Positions 35,231 through 45,290 are shown, counted from the stretch's first letter. The stretch is 64,000 nucleotides of DNA from Weeksella massiliensis (GCA_000751595.1 CCMH01000009.1:186001-250000), one strand, 5' to 3'. Numbers and translations are program-made. Notes: generated from the sequence alone by a model not told the origin.

Positions 35231-36256
35231 TTATTTTTTGTAATTCACCACGGCTTCAATAAATGCTTGTGCATTTTCTACCGGAATAGTTGGTAGGATT
35301 CCATGACCAAGATTGGCAACATATTTTGTTGTCCCGAAACCATCGATCATTTCTTTTACCATTTGTTGTATCACTTCTGGTGGCGACATCAATCTCGATG
35401 GATCGAAGTTTCCTTGTAACGTGATGCGGTTTCCGGTTAATTCGCGAGCAGTTTGTGGCGTTACCGTCCAATCTACCCCTAAGGCAGAAGCTTTAGATCG
35501 GCTCATTTTATCCAATGCAAACCAACATCCTTTCCCGAAAACAATTACCGGCGCATGAGGTGCTAAAGCATTGGTAATTTGCTCGATATATGGCCAAGAA
35601 AACTCATCGTAATCTTGCGGAGAAAGCATTCCTCCCCACGAATCGAAAATCTGCACTGCATTTACTCCATGTTCTACTTTTTTCTTTAGGTAGTCGATGG
35701 TTACTTTCGTGATTTTTTCGAGCAATAAGTGAGCAGCTTTAGGATTCTGATAACAAAATGATTTTGCTTTATCAAAAGCTTTAGATCCTCTTCCTTCTAC
35801 GGCGTAGCATAAGATTGTCCATGGGGAACCAGCAAATCCAATCAAAGGAATTTTATTGTCCAATTCTTTTTTGGTTATATCCAAAGCATCCATCACATAG
35901 CCTAAAGTTTCCTCGATATCTGGATCGATTAAATTTTCGACATCTTGTAAGGTTTTGATAGGATTTTCTAACCAAGGACCTATTCCGTTTTTCATCTCAA
36001 AATCCATTCCCATTGCTTGTGGAAGCACCAAAATATCAGAGAAGATAATCGCAGCATCCAAAGGAAAACGACGAATGGGTTGCAAGGTGATTTCGGCAGC
36101 TAATTCGGGCGTTCGACAACGAGTAAAGAAATCATATTGATCGCGTAGTTTGATAAATTCTGGTAAATATCTACCTGCTTGACGCATCATCCAAACTGGT
36201 GGTCGGTCTACTTCTTCGCCTCGTAAGGCTTTTAAAAACAAGTCATTTTTAATCAT
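35231..36256 (-). CDS. hemE: Uroporphyrinogen decarboxylase
   Basis: 341 residues, family-typical. N-terminal '[17 protein letters not shown]' with the invariant Arg pair, then '[15 protein letters not shown]' with the catalytic Asp, and '[10 protein letters not shown]'. It converts uroporphyrinogen III to coproporphyrinogen III in the cytoplasm. It is the last gene of hemA-hemC-hemD-hemE and overlaps hemD by eight bases. Confidence 0.98.
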   Translation of the reverse strand: MIKNDLFLKALRGEEVDRPPVWMMRQAGRYLPEFIKLRDQYDFFTRCRTPELAAEITLQPIRRFPLDAAIIFSDILVLPQAMGMDFEMKNGIGPWLENPIKTLQDVENLIDPDIEETLGYVMDALDITKKELDNKIPLIGFAGSPWTILCYAVEGRGSKAFDKAKSFCYQNPKAAHLLLEKITKVTIDYLKKKVEHGVNAVQIFDSWGGMLSPQDYDEFSWPYIEQITNALAPHAPVIVFGKGCWFALDKMSRSKASALGVDWTVTPQTARELTGNRITLQGNFDPSRLMSPPEVIQQMVKEMIDGFGTTKYVANLGHGILPTIPVENAQAFIEAVVNYKK

Positions 36257-36914
36257 TTCGATGTTTTTTTATTTTTTCCAAAACCGCTTCAACTAATGGT
36301 TCATCGGCGGTATAGATAGGGTTTGTAATTCTTTCTTTAATGGCTTCGGTGGTGGTAGTGCCAACCGAAAATATTTGGGCTTCGGTCGGTATTTTATTTT
36401 TTTGTAGGAAAGTGGTGAAACTTAAAGGACTGAAAAATACGTAAGCATCGTACATTTTCTCTACAGAATTTTCGATAGGAATCGATTGATAGCTAATGAT
36501 TTGGTTGACTTGATTGTTATTGTTGGTCAAGTTTTCTACCAAATAATCACGGCGATTATTACCACAAAAAAACTGAATTGTGGTTTGTTTCAGCTCCGAT
36601 AAATGACGAGCAAACAATTCGGCTGCATAATTTTCAACTGCAACGACCGAGCGATTTTGAGCTTGTAATTTTTGAGCTGTTTTTTTTCCTACTACATAAA
36701 AATCTCCTTTGAGCTCGATATTTTCTATTGCTTTTACGCTGTTCTGACTCGTAATTAGATTTATTTTTTCGGAAGGGTTTATTTTATTTTCAATCGTTTG
36801 TCGATCGGTAAGCACAATGTTTAGCGAAGGTAGAATACAGTACTCTATATCGGGCAAAAATTGCTCGATGAGTTGAGAAGGTATTTCTTTGGTAAACAAA
36901 ACAGATCGAATCAC
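36249..36914 (-). CDS. hemD: Uroporphyrinogen-III synthase
   Basis: 221-residue HemD-like protein. The family is poorly conserved, but the two-lobed pattern is visible ('[20 protein letters not shown]' at the lobe junction, then '[16 protein letters not shown]' and '[14 protein letters not shown]'). It cyclises hydroxymethylbilane. The call is made firm by context: it overlaps hemC by four bases (ATGA type) and hemE by eight. Confidence 0.93.
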   Translation of the reverse strand: MIRSVLFTKEIPSQLIEQFLPDIEYCILPSLNIVLTDRQTIENKINPSEKINLITSQNSVKAIENIELKGDFYVVGKKTAQKLQAQNRSVVAVENYAAELFARHLSELKQTTIQFFCGNNRRDYLVENLTNNNNQVNQIISYQSIPIENSVEKMYDAYVFFSPLSFTTFLQKNKIPTEAQIFSVGTTTTEAIKERITNPIYTADEPLVEAVLEKIKKHRND

Positions 36915-37831
36915 GCACGTAAATTTTGTTTAATCGTATCGATTAATTGTTTTGCTCCTTGCTCCAAACATTTTTCGGCCATTTTCCGACCAAAATCTTT
37001 GTATTCGTCCCGATTAAATTGGTCAACAACTTCGATTTTTTCTTTTCCGTCCAAGGATAAAATTGTTCCTTGAAACTGATACATATCGGCAGACAAAGGG
37101 GTTACCAAAGCACCGATAGGAGCAGTACAGCCTCCTTCTAGAACGTTGAGAAATTGTCTTTCGACTGTTGCATAGAGTTCACATTCTTTATTGTTAATCG
37201 AAGGGAAGTCAAAATCTTCTCTTGCTACAACTCCCAAAATACCTTGTGAAGGCGCCGCAAGCATCCAATCGATAGTAGAAAAATGAAGGTTTCTATTTTT
37301 CAGGTCGGCAATAATTTCAGATCGATCTAATCCGGCCATGGCAAAAATGGCTCCGTCCCAATCGTGGTCATGTAGTTTTTGCAAACGCAATTGTACATTT
37401 CCGCGCAAATCTACCAAAGTGTCTTCGGGATATTGATGCAACCAAAAAGCTCTTCTACGTAAACTTCCGGTTGCGATCGTTCGGTGGGCTTTGGTGAAAA
37501 TATCTTTTGATTTATACACCAAAATATCCGATGAGTTGGCTCTTTCTGGATAAGCTTTCAGGGCTAAACCTTCTGGTAAAATGGTGGGAACATCTTTGAG
37601 AGAATGCACCGCGATATCTATTTTATCGTTTAGCAAAGCAATGTCCAACGATTTGGTGAAAACTCCAGTCATTCCTAAAGAATAAATGGGTTGTTTCAGA
37701 TTCAAATCTCCTTCGGATTTGATCGGAATAATTTCTGTTTCGCAGCCTTTTTCGGTTAATAAACCGGCTACTTTATTGGCTTGCCACAAAGCTAAAGGAC
37801 TTTGACGGGTGCCGATTCTTATTTTTTTCAT
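36911..37831 (-). CDS. hemC: Hydroxymethylbilane synthase (porphobilinogen deaminase)
   Basis: 306 residues. N-terminal RIGTRQSPLALWQA, 'HSLKDVPTILPEGL', 'TGSLRRRAF' and the cofactor-binding Cys in LEGGCTAPIGA (about residue 235), which holds the dipyrromethane. It polymerises four porphobilinogens. It follows hemA by six bases and overlaps hemD. Confidence 0.98.
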   Translation of the reverse strand: MKKIRIGTRQSPLALWQANKVAGLLTEKGCETEIIPIKSEGDLNLKQPIYSLGMTGVFTKSLDIALLNDKIDIAVHSLKDVPTILPEGLALKAYPERANSSDILVYKSKDIFTKAHRTIATGSLRRRAFWLHQYPEDTLVDLRGNVQLRLQKLHDHDWDGAIFAMAGLDRSEIIADLKNRNLHFSTIDWMLAAPSQGILGVVAREDFDFPSINNKECELYATVERQFLNVLEGGCTAPIGALVTPLSADMYQFQGTILSLDGKEKIEVVDQFNRDEYKDFGRKMAEKCLEQGAKQLIDTIKQNLRA

Positions 37832-37837
37832 GGATTG

Positions 37838-39085
37838 TTAAGCTTCTTTTAATCGAAACATTTTTTGGATCAACTCGTAGGTATCTTCTGCATTATCTCT
37901 GTTTTCTAACAAATAGGATGCGAATTGATTTGTGATACGTTGAACCATTTTATTGGCCAAAAGCAGTTCGTTTTCATCCACCGCGAGATTGTCTTTTTTC
38001 AGGTTGTGGATTTCATTGTCTTGAATAAACTGTAGGCGCGATTTGAACGATTGTATATAAGGCACAAATTCTCTTGTTTTTAGCCACTCTGCAAATTCTT
38101 CCATCAACTCGTTGATGATGTTTTCTGCTTGTGGAATGGCATTTTTGCGTGTGCTGAGGGTTTCATCGACCATTTTCGATAATCCATCTACGTTGACCAA
38201 ATGAATATTTTCGCGTGATCCTAAAGTATGAACTACGTTTTCTGGCACCGACATATCGATGATAGTCATCGTTTTGTCTAGCGGAATCATTTCTTCGGTA
38301 ATGGTGTGTTTACTTGCACCGGTTGCAACGATAAGAATATCTGTTTTTTGAAGTTCTTCTAATAAATCGGCATGATCTTTTACAATCACTTCATATTTAT
38401 CTCCCAGAACTTCTGCTTTTTCTCGGGTTCTATTTATCAAGGTAAGTTGTGAACCTTCTGAATGTTTCACTAAGTTTTCGCAAGTGTTTCGTCCGATTTT
38501 TCCTACTCCGTACAGCAAGATGTTTTTTGAGGCTAAATCTTTCTGAGAATCTAAGATAAAATTCACCGCAGAGAACGCAACCGAAGCCGAACCATTGCTG
38601 AGCAAAGTTTCGTTTTTGATTCGTTTACTGATTTGGATCGCGGTATTGACAAGTCGTTCTAAAAAAGCATTGGTAGTACCTTCTTTTTTGAAGCGTGTAA
38701 ACCAAATTTTTATTTGTCCAATGATATCAAAATCACCCAATATTTGACTTTCTAATCCTGATGAAACACGGAAAAGATGTTCTACTGCTTTTTTGCCTTC
38801 TTGTATATTAACAAAACTTCTAAATTCTTCGGCATCACCTTCGGTAAAGCGACAATATTGTTCTATCATGCTTTCTGCAGAAGGTGCAAAACCATACATT
38901 TCTGTGCGGTTACAAGTAGAAACCACAAAGAAATTAGTTAATCCGTTTTGTTTTGCATCTTTCACAAAATCGCCAACTGTATCTGGAAAAAATGTAAATT
39001 TACCTCTTGTTTCGGCATCAGCTTTTTCATAACTGAGTCCAATTACATAGAAATTTTGATCCTTTTTATCTCCTCTAATCGTCAT
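37838..39085 (-). CDS. hemA: Glutamyl-tRNA reductase
   Basis: I start at ATG 39085 (MTIRGDKKDQ), not at the longer frame from 39148, because a -7 box (39112 to 39105) lies within the longer version. The catalytic Cys58 is in STCNRTEMYG, followed by 'GLESQILGD', the NADPH-binding 'ILLYGVGKIGRNTCENL' and a C-terminal dimerisation helix. It makes glutamate-1-semialdehyde from Glu-tRNA, the committed heme step in this C5 pathway. It is first in the hemACDE operon; an AraC-type regulator is divergent. Confidence 0.97.
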   Translation of the reverse strand: MTIRGDKKDQNFYVIGLSYEKADAETRGKFTFFPDTVGDFVKDAKQNGLTNFFVVSTCNRTEMYGFAPSAESMIEQYCRFTEGDAEEFRSFVNIQEGKKAVEHLFRVSSGLESQILGDFDIIGQIKIWFTRFKKEGTTNAFLERLVNTAIQISKRIKNETLLSNGSASVAFSAVNFILDSQKDLASKNILLYGVGKIGRNTCENLVKHSEGSQLTLINRTREKAEVLGDKYEVIVKDHADLLEELQKTDILIVATGASKHTITEEMIPLDKTMTIIDMSVPENVVHTLGSRENIHLVNVDGLSKMVDETLSTRKNAIPQAENIINELMEEFAEWLKTREFVPYIQSFKSRLQFIQDNEIHNLKKDNLAVDENELLLANKMVQRITNQFASYLLENRDNAEDTYELIQKMFRLKEA

Positions 39086-39104
39086 TTGCTCATTAAAACT
39101 TGTA

Positions 39105-39112
39105 CAAAAGTA
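39105..39112 (-). promoter_or_regulatory. -7 box (TACTTTTG) of the hemACDE operon
   Basis: CAAAAGTA on the + strand reads TACTTTTG on the - strand, 19 bases before the chosen hemA ATG. The same octamer occurs before dnaN. Confidence 0.5.
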
Positions 39113-39203
39113 CAGCGAATAATACCGAAAAATAGCTTTAAAAATCAAAAAGTAACGCTAAAAAGTAAAATCAATATTTTTAGAATAATTCTAAATTAAG
39201 TAG

Positions 39204-39211
39204 TAGATTTG
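39204..39211 (+). promoter_or_regulatory. -7 box (TAGATTTG) of the AraC-type regulator
   Basis: Exact TAnnTTTG match 66 bases before the regulator ATG at 39278. Confidence 0.4.
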
Positions 39212-39277
39212 TCCTCTAAACCTTTTTGTGTAGATAGTTACATGTGGTTTTAGGAAAATATATGACATCGATCAGTT

Positions 39278-40162
39278 ATGCAACATCACTTGAAAAATAC
39301 CCATAAAAGTAAAATCAAAGAACACGACCTCGGGCGAGAGATCTATGTGGCTCATATTGATAATTTTACCGATTCTACCGATACTATTCTCAAGGGAATT
39401 GATAAGCGTTTTATACAGTTTTACTTTTGTAGTAAAGGGAATCTAACATTCAATTTCAATAACGGATTGTATAAGTTTAATCTGACGGACGGGCATAGTT
39501 TTTTGTTTTATAATCCGATGCTCGAAATGCCGCTCGATCTCAATGTTTCGGCAGAAAGTAAAGTATTTATTGTTGCTTTATCAATCAAAACGATGCATTC
39601 TATTTTTTCTGAATATTCGATTGATAATGATTTTTTAGAGGAAACTCAATTTGATGATTATTATCAACAAAAGAAATTTCCGCACAGTATGCGTCCGATT
39701 TTTCATCAAATAGAAACCATGAACCTTGATACGCCTTTCGAGAAAATGTTTTTGATGGCAAAAGTGTACGAAATTTTCACGCTTTATTTTGCCGATATGG
39801 AAGGGAAACGAGAGTATTGTCCGTATTTGGATAATGAGATACAGGCCAAAAAACTGAAAATGGCCAAAGAGTTGTTGGTGAATAATCTGCAAAATCCGCC
39901 ACCATTAAAAGAACTTGCTGATGAGGTGGAATTGTCTGAATATCATTTGAAAGAAGGTTTCAAAAAGATTTATGGCAACACTGTTTATGGATTTGTGTTG
40001 GACAAAAAGTTGGAGTTTGCACGAGAGAAATTAATCAGTAGCAATCAGAAAGTAAAAGATATTGCTTTTGAGATTGGGTATGAAAATCCATCGCATTTTA
40101 TTGCCGCCTTCAAAAAGAAATACGGCATCACCCCGAAACAATTTACCAAAGAACTTGGCTAA
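39278..40162 (+). CDS. AraC family transcriptional regulator, 294 aa
   Basis: The N-terminal part (about 1-170) is a cupin-like sensory domain ('FIQFYFCSKGNLTFNFNNG'). The C-terminal 100 residues are an AraC double helix-turn-helix: 'LKELADEVELSEYHLKEGF' and 'VKDIAFEIGYENPSHFIAAF', ending KKYGITPKQF. It is divergent from hemACDE with 192 bases between, which makes it a candidate regulator of heme synthesis. The stop codon lies in the loop of a perfect 16-base hairpin. Confidence 0.93.
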   Translation: MQHHLKNTHKSKIKEHDLGREIYVAHIDNFTDSTDTILKGIDKRFIQFYFCSKGNLTFNFNNGLYKFNLTDGHSFLFYNPMLEMPLDLNVSAESKVFIVALSIKTMHSIFSEYSIDNDFLEETQFDDYYQQKKFPHSMRPIFHQIETMNLDTPFEKMFLMAKVYEIFTLYFADMEGKREYCPYLDNEIQAKKLKMAKELLVNNLQNPPPLKELADEVELSEYHLKEGFKKIYGNTVYGFVLDKKLEFAREKLISSNQKVKDIAFEIGYENPSHFIAAFKKKYGITPKQFTKELG

Positions 40163-40178
40163 AAGTTCTTTGGTAAAT
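40141..40178. terminator. Perfect 16-base hairpin over the end of the AraC-type gene
   Basis: Arms 40141-40156 and 40163-40178 are exact reverse complements; the six-base loop contains the TAA stop. No strong T tract follows on +, but the next gene converges, so it probably ends or protects both transcripts. Confidence 0.65.
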
Positions 40179-40182
40179 AAGA

Positions 40183-40677
40183 TTAACAACCTTCGTAGTA
40201 GTACACTGAAAAGCTAACAACTTTATTGTTTTTTAGCGTTATGCGCAATTGGGTTCCGTTATCGTTGTCTTGGATCGAAAAGTATCTTTCATTCGATTTG
40301 TTTCCATTTTCATCCCAACCGTTAAAAATAGAAATATTGTAGGCTTTGTATTTAGACCATAAATCTTCTAAACTGCTTCCGATCCCAATACCAGATAGCG
40401 TTTTTAGGCTGCTGTCGCTTGCTTCTATACTGCTAACTTTATTGCCCTCTTCAAAGTGCCAAAAATATAATTTGTACTTGATTCCTTTATACGTTACGTT
40501 AATTTCCTCGAGGGGAAAGCCATCTTCATCAACTTTTAATTTTATTTTATTACCCACCATTTTCTCTAGGTCGGTAAGCGACATTCCCATTTTTATATCG
40601 TTGATACGCGTTGTCGATACTTGCGCAAAACCAAAGCTCGAGAAAAATAAAAATGCAGTGATTATCCAATTCTTCAT
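40183..40677 (-). CDS. Exported hypothetical protein, 164 aa
   Basis: Signal peptide ending GFAQ. The mature protein seems to contain two related halves, each opening with an 'I-x-M/I-G-x-S/T-L-x-D-L' pattern ('KMGMSLTDLEKMVGNK' and 'GIGIGSSLEDLWSKY'), as in BamE-like or DUF4309-like small folds. Each half continues with a beta sheet. No enzyme motif. It probably ends at the hairpin shared with the AraC-type gene. Family uncertain. Confidence 0.78.
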   Translation of the reverse strand: MKNWIITAFLFFSSFGFAQVSTTRINDIKMGMSLTDLEKMVGNKIKLKVDEDGFPLEEINVTYKGIKYKLYFWHFEEGNKVSSIEASDSSLKTLSGIGIGSSLEDLWSKYKAYNISIFNGWDENGNKSNERYFSIQDNDNGTQLRITLKNNKVVSFSVYYYEGC

Positions 40678-41010
40678 AAATTCTTGTTTTTTTATTTAAT
40701 CAGTCAATGAACCGATTTTATAAAAACGAATCTATCAAATATTGTGCTCAAAATTATGGCTGATTCTGGTGAATTATTTAGTTGGGAGATTAAAAAGAGT
40801 TTTGGAAGATGATTGTATGTTTTGATTCGTAGAAAAGCCAAGTTTTCTACGTTCGTTCTATATCGGTTCTATATCCTTTCTTCGGAGCTTCTTCGGTGTT
40901 GCTATATCCTTTCTATATCCTTTCTTCGGTGCTTGTTCGGTGTTCGTTCGGTGTTCGTCTATCGAGGTAGGATATTTTTTTGTTTAATTCAATCCAAAAA
41001 TATGAATGAA
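40678..41010. repeat. Intergenic region with degenerate short tandem repeats
   Basis: No gene found in 333 bases. Between about 40849 and 40958 the sequence is built from overlapping units: CTATATCCTTTCTTCGG (at least two copies), TTCTATATC variants, CTTCGGTG and TTCGGTGTTCG (two adjacent copies). The composition (T-rich with CGG) is unlike the flanks. A GGTAGGAT word follows at 40966. It lies between the exported protein start and the end of queG. Confidence 0.75.
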
Positions 41011-41955
41011 TTACTTTTTCAGAAAGTCGATATTTCTTTTTAAGCCTGAAAATTTTGTGCGTTTAACGGGTGATTTTCTAAAGATTTCTCTAAACACTTC
41101 TTCGGTGATTTCTTCCCAATCTTGTTTACTAAACGCATTGATTTTTTCGTGTCCGATAAATCTTTTTTCTTGGGTAGGAAGCGAGAAACGATTCCAAGGA
41201 CAAACTTCTTGGCAAACATCGCAACCAAAAATCCAGTCGTCGAATTTCCCTTTCATATCGGTCGGAATTTCCCCTTTCAATTCGATGGTGAAATATGAAA
41301 TACATTGACTTCCGTTCACGGTTTTGTTGGGTAAGATAGCTTCGGTCGGACAAGCATCGATGCATCGAGTGCAGTTTCCGCAATGATCGGTTTCTGTCGC
41401 ATTGTCGTAGGTCATTTCCAAATCGATAATCAATTCGGCTAAAAAGAAAAAAGATCCTTTCTGTTTGCTCAGCAAAAGCGAATTTTTCCCGATCCATCCG
41501 ATGCCTGCTTTTTTTGCCCAAGCATGTTCTAGAATTGGCGCAGAATCGTTGAAGGCTCTTCCATTTACATCACCAATTTCTTCTTGAATATAATGCAGCA
41601 AGTCGCGCACTTTTTCCTTCACCACAAAATGATAATCTTCGCCTTGCGCATACATTGCCACTTTGTAGGTGTCGGGATTTCGGTCGATGGGTTGATAATA
41701 ATTATAGGCTAAAGAAATCACGGTTTTGGCCCCTTCGACCAGCAAACGCGGATCCAATCGCATATCGAAATGGTTTTCCATATACGACATTTCACCATGA
41801 TAATTATTTTTTAACCAAGCTTCTAAATGAGGCGCTTCTTCATCGAGAAACTCAGCTTTGGCAATTCCGCAACTCAAAAAACCTAAGTCTTTGGCTTTTT
41901 TTTTAATGAGTTGAGAACGCATCTCGAGCGTAGAAAGTTTTTCGGGTAAAAGCAT
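41011..41955 (-). CDS. queG: Epoxyqueuosine reductase
   Basis: 314 residues with two 4Fe-4S motifs: [12 protein letters not shown] (from about residue 189) and [11 protein letters not shown] (from about 242), plus '[17 protein letters not shown]', the cobalamin-binding region. It reduces epoxyqueuosine to queuosine in tRNA. It follows ruvB on the same strand with 26 bases between. It is at the short end of the family, lacking the C-terminal HEAT-like repeats of E. coli QueG, as is usual in Bacteroidota. Confidence 0.96.
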   Translation of the reverse strand: MLLPEKLSTLEMRSQLIKKKAKDLGFLSCGIAKAEFLDEEAPHLEAWLKNNYHGEMSYMENHFDMRLDPRLLVEGAKTVISLAYNYYQPIDRNPDTYKVAMYAQGEDYHFVVKEKVRDLLHYIQEEIGDVNGRAFNDSAPILEHAWAKKAGIGWIGKNSLLLSKQKGSFFFLAELIIDLEMTYDNATETDHCGNCTRCIDACPTEAILPNKTVNGSQCISYFTIELKGEIPTDMKGKFDDWIFGCDVCQEVCPWNRFSLPTQEKRFIGHEKINAFSKQDWEEITEEVFREIFRKSPVKRTKFSGLKRNIDFLKK

Positions 41956-41981
41956 TATTTTATTTTCGGAAGGATGAAAAA

Positions 41982-43016
41982 CTAATCGAAAAGATCTTGC
42001 TGACTTGTTGAATTTCCTCTGAATGTGATGCCTAAATGTCGGTATGCTTTTTCGGTTGCAACCCGTCCGCGCGCAGTTCTCATCAGGTATCCTTCTTGGA
42101 TGAGGTAGGGTTCATAAACCTCTTCAAGGGTTCCTCCATTTTCACCAACCGCCGTAGCAATGGTAGTGATTCCGACCGGTCCACCATTAAATTTTTCGAT
42201 AAGAGTTGTGAGGATTCGGTTGTCCATTTCATCCAAACCATTCTGATCAACTTTGAGGGCACTCAAACTATAATCGGCTATTTTTTTATTTATTTTTCCG
42301 TTTCCTTTAATTTGTGCAAAATCTCGCGTTCTACGCAAAAGAGCATTGGCGATTCGCGGAGTACCACGGCTTCTACCGGCAATTTCTATGGCTGCTTCTT
42401 CGTCTATTGGCGTATGTAAAATTCTGGAAGAACGTTCGACAATAGAGCTTAATAATTCGACAGAATAATACTCGAATCGAAAATTAATACCGAAACGTGC
42501 ACGCAAAGGAGCGGTTAATAAACCCGAACGGGTAGTTGCACCGATCAAGGTAAAAGGATTCAGACCGATTTGTACCGAACGAGCATTGGGGCCTGATTCG
42601 ATCATAATATCAATCTTGAAATCTTCCATAGCCGAATACAAATATTCTTCTATCACAGGAGACATGCGGTGAATTTCATCAATAAAAAGAACATCATTTG
42701 GTTCTAAATTGGTGAGTAAACCTGCTAAATCACCTGGTTTATCTAACACAGGACCTGAAGTAATTTTTATACCAACCCCTAATTCATTGGCAATAATATT
42801 GGCAAGAGTTGTTTTCCCTAATCCGGGAGGTCCGTGCAGCAAAACATGGTCAAGCGCCTCGTTGCGTAACTTAGAAGCTTTTACAAAAATCTCTAAATTC
42901 TCTAAAATATGTGCTTGTCCTGCAAAGTCATCGAACTGTTGAGGGCGTACGCTATCTTCATTTCTTAGTTCGTCTTCTGGGTAGAAATCACGATCTGGAT
43001 GCAAGAGGTCTGACAT
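41982..43016 (-). CDS. ruvB: Holliday junction branch migration helicase RuvB
   Basis: 344 residues. Walker [13 protein letters not shown] (about 61-72), Walker [10 protein letters not shown] (about 108-116), sensor '[12 protein letters not shown]' and the arginine finger region '[14 protein letters not shown]', then a winged helix ('[20 protein letters not shown]'). It drives branch migration with RuvA. It is divergent from hemH and upstream of queG. Confidence 0.98.
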   Translation of the reverse strand: MSDLLHPDRDFYPEDELRNEDSVRPQQFDDFAGQAHILENLEIFVKASKLRNEALDHVLLHGPPGLGKTTLANIIANELGVGIKITSGPVLDKPGDLAGLLTNLEPNDVLFIDEIHRMSPVIEEYLYSAMEDFKIDIMIESGPNARSVQIGLNPFTLIGATTRSGLLTAPLRARFGINFRFEYYSVELLSSIVERSSRILHTPIDEEAAIEIAGRSRGTPRIANALLRRTRDFAQIKGNGKINKKIADYSLSALKVDQNGLDEMDNRILTTLIEKFNGGPVGITTIATAVGENGGTLEEVYEPYLIQEGYLMRTARGRVATEKAYRHLGITFRGNSTSQQDLFD

Positions 43017-43068
43017 GGTTTGATATAAATTATAAGTAAGAAGAGCGTATTGTTTGAATTATACGCTG

Positions 43069-43076
43069 TATTTTTG
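43069..43076 (+). promoter_or_regulatory. -7 box (TATTTTTG) of hemH
   Basis: Exact match 38 bases before the hemH ATG. A TTG lies 16 bases upstream (43050-43052), one base short of the usual spacing. Confidence 0.55.
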
Positions 43077-43114
43077 CTGTACAAAGTTCGTAATAATTTT
43101 TTAGATTAAGAGAA

Positions 43115-44101
43115 ATGAGTAAAGGAATCCTTTTGGTGAATTTAGGATCACCCGATTCTACAGAGGTAGAAGATGTGAGAACGTATTTACGTGAGTTTTT
43201 AATGGACCCGAAAGTAATCGACTCGCCTTGGCTAATAAGAAAGTTGGTAGTCGAGTTGGCTATCCTACCGAAAAGACCAATTGAATCGGCAAAAGCTTAT
43301 GAGAAAATCTGGACAAAAGATGGTTCGCCGTTAATCATTTATTCGAAAAAACTACAAGCCAAAGTTCAGGATGCGATCGATGTACCTGTTGAGTTGGCGA
43401 TGCGTTATAAAAATCCATCTTTAGAATTTGGTTTGCAACAATTGCATGACAAAGGTGTGAGAGAAGTTTTGGTAATTCCGCTGTATCCGCAATATACCAT
43501 GAGTACGACCGAAACGGTTGCCGAAAGAGTAGTGCAGTTGCAGAAAAAGAAATTTAAGGATATGGAGGTGAAATTCTTAAAAGCTTTCTACAATCATCCT
43601 GATTATGTAAAGGTTTTAGGAGATTCGATCAAAGAAAAATTACCTGCAGATTTCGATCAATTATTATTCTCGTACCACGGAATTCCAGAAAGACACGACC
43701 GCAAAGCCTTAGCATTTGGTAAACGTGCCAAATTGCCGATTGTAGCTTACCGAGAGCAATGTTATGAAACTACCCGTTTGGTAAGGGAATATTTACAATT
43801 GCCCGAAGATAAAGTAACCACATCGTTCCAATCGAGATTAGGTAAAGATCCATGGATTCAGCCTTATACAGATGTAACTTTAGAAAATTTCCCGAAAGAG
43901 GGAACCAAGAAATTAGCGGTTTGTACCCCTGCATTCGTAGCCGATTGTTTAGAAACATTAGAGGAAATTTCGATGGAAGGTAGAGAAGATTTTTTAGCTG
44001 CTGGAGGGGAAGAGTTTACATATATTCCTTGTTTGAATGATCGGGATGATTGGACCCAAGTCCTAATCAAATGGATAAATGGTTGGTTGACTAATCGATA
44101 A
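43115..44101 (+). CDS. hemH: Ferrochelatase
   Basis: 328 residues. N-terminal 'GILLVNLGSPDSTEVEDV', the catalytic His in LLFSYHGIPERHDRKA and 'KLAVCTPAFVADCLETLEEI' with the conserved Glu row. It inserts ferrous iron into protoporphyrin IX as the final heme step; it is separate from, but 4 kb from, hemACDE. The DUF3078 gene follows after 25-49 bases, with its own promoter overlapping the hemH end. Confidence 0.97.
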   Translation: MSKGILLVNLGSPDSTEVEDVRTYLREFLMDPKVIDSPWLIRKLVVELAILPKRPIESAKAYEKIWTKDGSPLIIYSKKLQAKVQDAIDVPVELAMRYKNPSLEFGLQQLHDKGVREVLVIPLYPQYTMSTTETVAERVVQLQKKKFKDMEVKFLKAFYNHPDYVKVLGDSIKEKLPADFDQLLFSYHGIPERHDRKALAFGKRAKLPIVAYREQCYETTRLVREYLQLPEDKVTTSFQSRLGKDPWIQPYTDVTLENFPKEGTKKLAVCTPAFVADCLETLEEISMEGREDFLAAGGEEFTYIPCLNDRDDWTQVLIKWINGWLTNR

Positions 44102-44113
44102 TTAATATCTTTG
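44083..44113 (+). promoter_or_regulatory. Promoter (TTG-N20-TATCTTTG) before the first DUF3078 gene
   Basis: TTG at 44083-44085 and TATCTTTG at 44106-44113, with a 20-base spacer, overlapping the end of hemH. It predicts transcription from about 44120, favouring a start codon a little downstream. Confidence 0.6.
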
Positions 44114-44126
44114 CCCATTGTAACGA

Positions 44127-45251
44127 TTGAAAAATATTAGCCAAAAAGTGGTGGAATCGATTAGAAAATGGTGCTGGATTTTGTTTTTCCTACAAAGCGT
44201 TTTTTCGTTTGGTCAGTTTTTAGATACAAACGGAAATTTGGTTTTGGATGGACGCAAATACCTGAAATCGAAAGTAGATACTACAGGGCGTAAAACAGGT
44301 TGGGTAATCAATGGAACCAACTCGTTGCAAATCAATCAGAATACTTTTTCTAATTGGATGCCTGGTGGTGAAAATTCGGTTTCGGCTGCAGCAAAAATAG
44401 ATTACGAACTCAATTACCGCAAAAATAAACATTTGTGGGATAATCGGATTTTGCTCGAATATGGCTTTATCGACAACAAAACCAATGGAACCCGAAAAAC
44501 CGCCGACAATATCAATATTACTTCGTCATATGGTTACCTTTTCAAAGATAATTGGTATCTCATTGCTTCGGTGAATTTGCGTTCGCAGTTTACAGAAGGG
44601 TATGATTATAATGCGACTCCCAAAAAAAAGCTTTCTAATTTTATGGCACCGGGTTATCTGACGGTCGGTGTGGGGGCAAACTATATTCCGAATTCTAATT
44701 TTCAGATTAGTATTCATCCAGTTTCGTCGAGAACAACTTTTGTTTTGGATAAAACCTTGCAACAGAAAGATAATTTTGGTTTGAGGGAAGATGGTGATGT
44801 TGCCTATTTCGAGATGGGAGCCTATGTTGGGGCTCGGTATAAATTCAAGCTTTTCGAGAATGTTTATTACGATAATAATATTGCGTTGTTCTCGAATTAC
44901 TCCGACAAACCCTTGAATATTGATGTGGTTTATACCGGAAATTTAGACATGAAAATTAATAATTTTTTGTCTACTCAACTTTCGATCAATCTTATTTATG
45001 ATGAAGATCAAATCAAAAAAACGCAATTAAAACAAGCTTTGGGTGTTGGGTTGGTTTATAAAATTACTAATCAAGTATCGAAAGAAAAGCGAAGAAAAAA
45101 ACGAGCAGATCGAGTGGTGATACCACTCGAAATTGAACCAAAGAATTTGCAATTCCGTAGGAGTTATTATAACCGCAGTCGATACGATTCAGTTTTTATC
45201 CAAAAAAGAGTTTCGGAGCATAATATCAAATCAGAAACAATTTTCAACTAA
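44127..45251 (+). CDS. DUF3078 outer-membrane protein, 374 aa (tandem copy 1)
   Basis: The frame begins with TTG at 44127; GTG at 44151 (residue 9) is a good alternative that leaves a longer leader and a compact signal peptide (VESIRKWCWILFFLQSVFSFGQ region). The mature protein has the DUF3078 opening 'GWVINGTNSLQINQNTFSNW' followed by a beta-barrel ('AKIDYELNYRKNKHLWDNR'). The C-terminal 50 residues are basic and Arg-rich (KEKRRKKRADR), which copy 2 lacks. Predicted outer-membrane protein of unknown role. Copy 2 follows 39 bases later. Confidence 0.9.
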   Translation: MKNISQKVVESIRKWCWILFFLQSVFSFGQFLDTNGNLVLDGRKYLKSKVDTTGRKTGWVINGTNSLQINQNTFSNWMPGGENSVSAAAKIDYELNYRKNKHLWDNRILLEYGFIDNKTNGTRKTADNINITSSYGYLFKDNWYLIASVNLRSQFTEGYDYNATPKKKLSNFMAPGYLTVGVGANYIPNSNFQISIHPVSSRTTFVLDKTLQQKDNFGLREDGDVAYFEMGAYVGARYKFKLFENVYYDNNIALFSNYSDKPLNIDVVYTGNLDMKINNFLSTQLSINLIYDEDQIKKTQLKQALGVGLVYKITNQVSKEKRRKKRADRVVIPLEIEPKNLQFRRSYYNRSRYDSVFIQKRVSEHNIKSETIFN

Positions 45252-45290
45252 GAAATTAATCAAACATAAATTTTAACCAATCATTAAAAC

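Noticed and set aside
40849-40972. CRISPR-like array
   Set aside because: Units are short, overlapping and degenerate, without regular spacers.
40813-41043. 76-codon frame over the 40.9 kb repeat region
   Set aside because: Its residues only reflect the TTCGGTG/CTATATCC repeats and it overlaps the end of queG.
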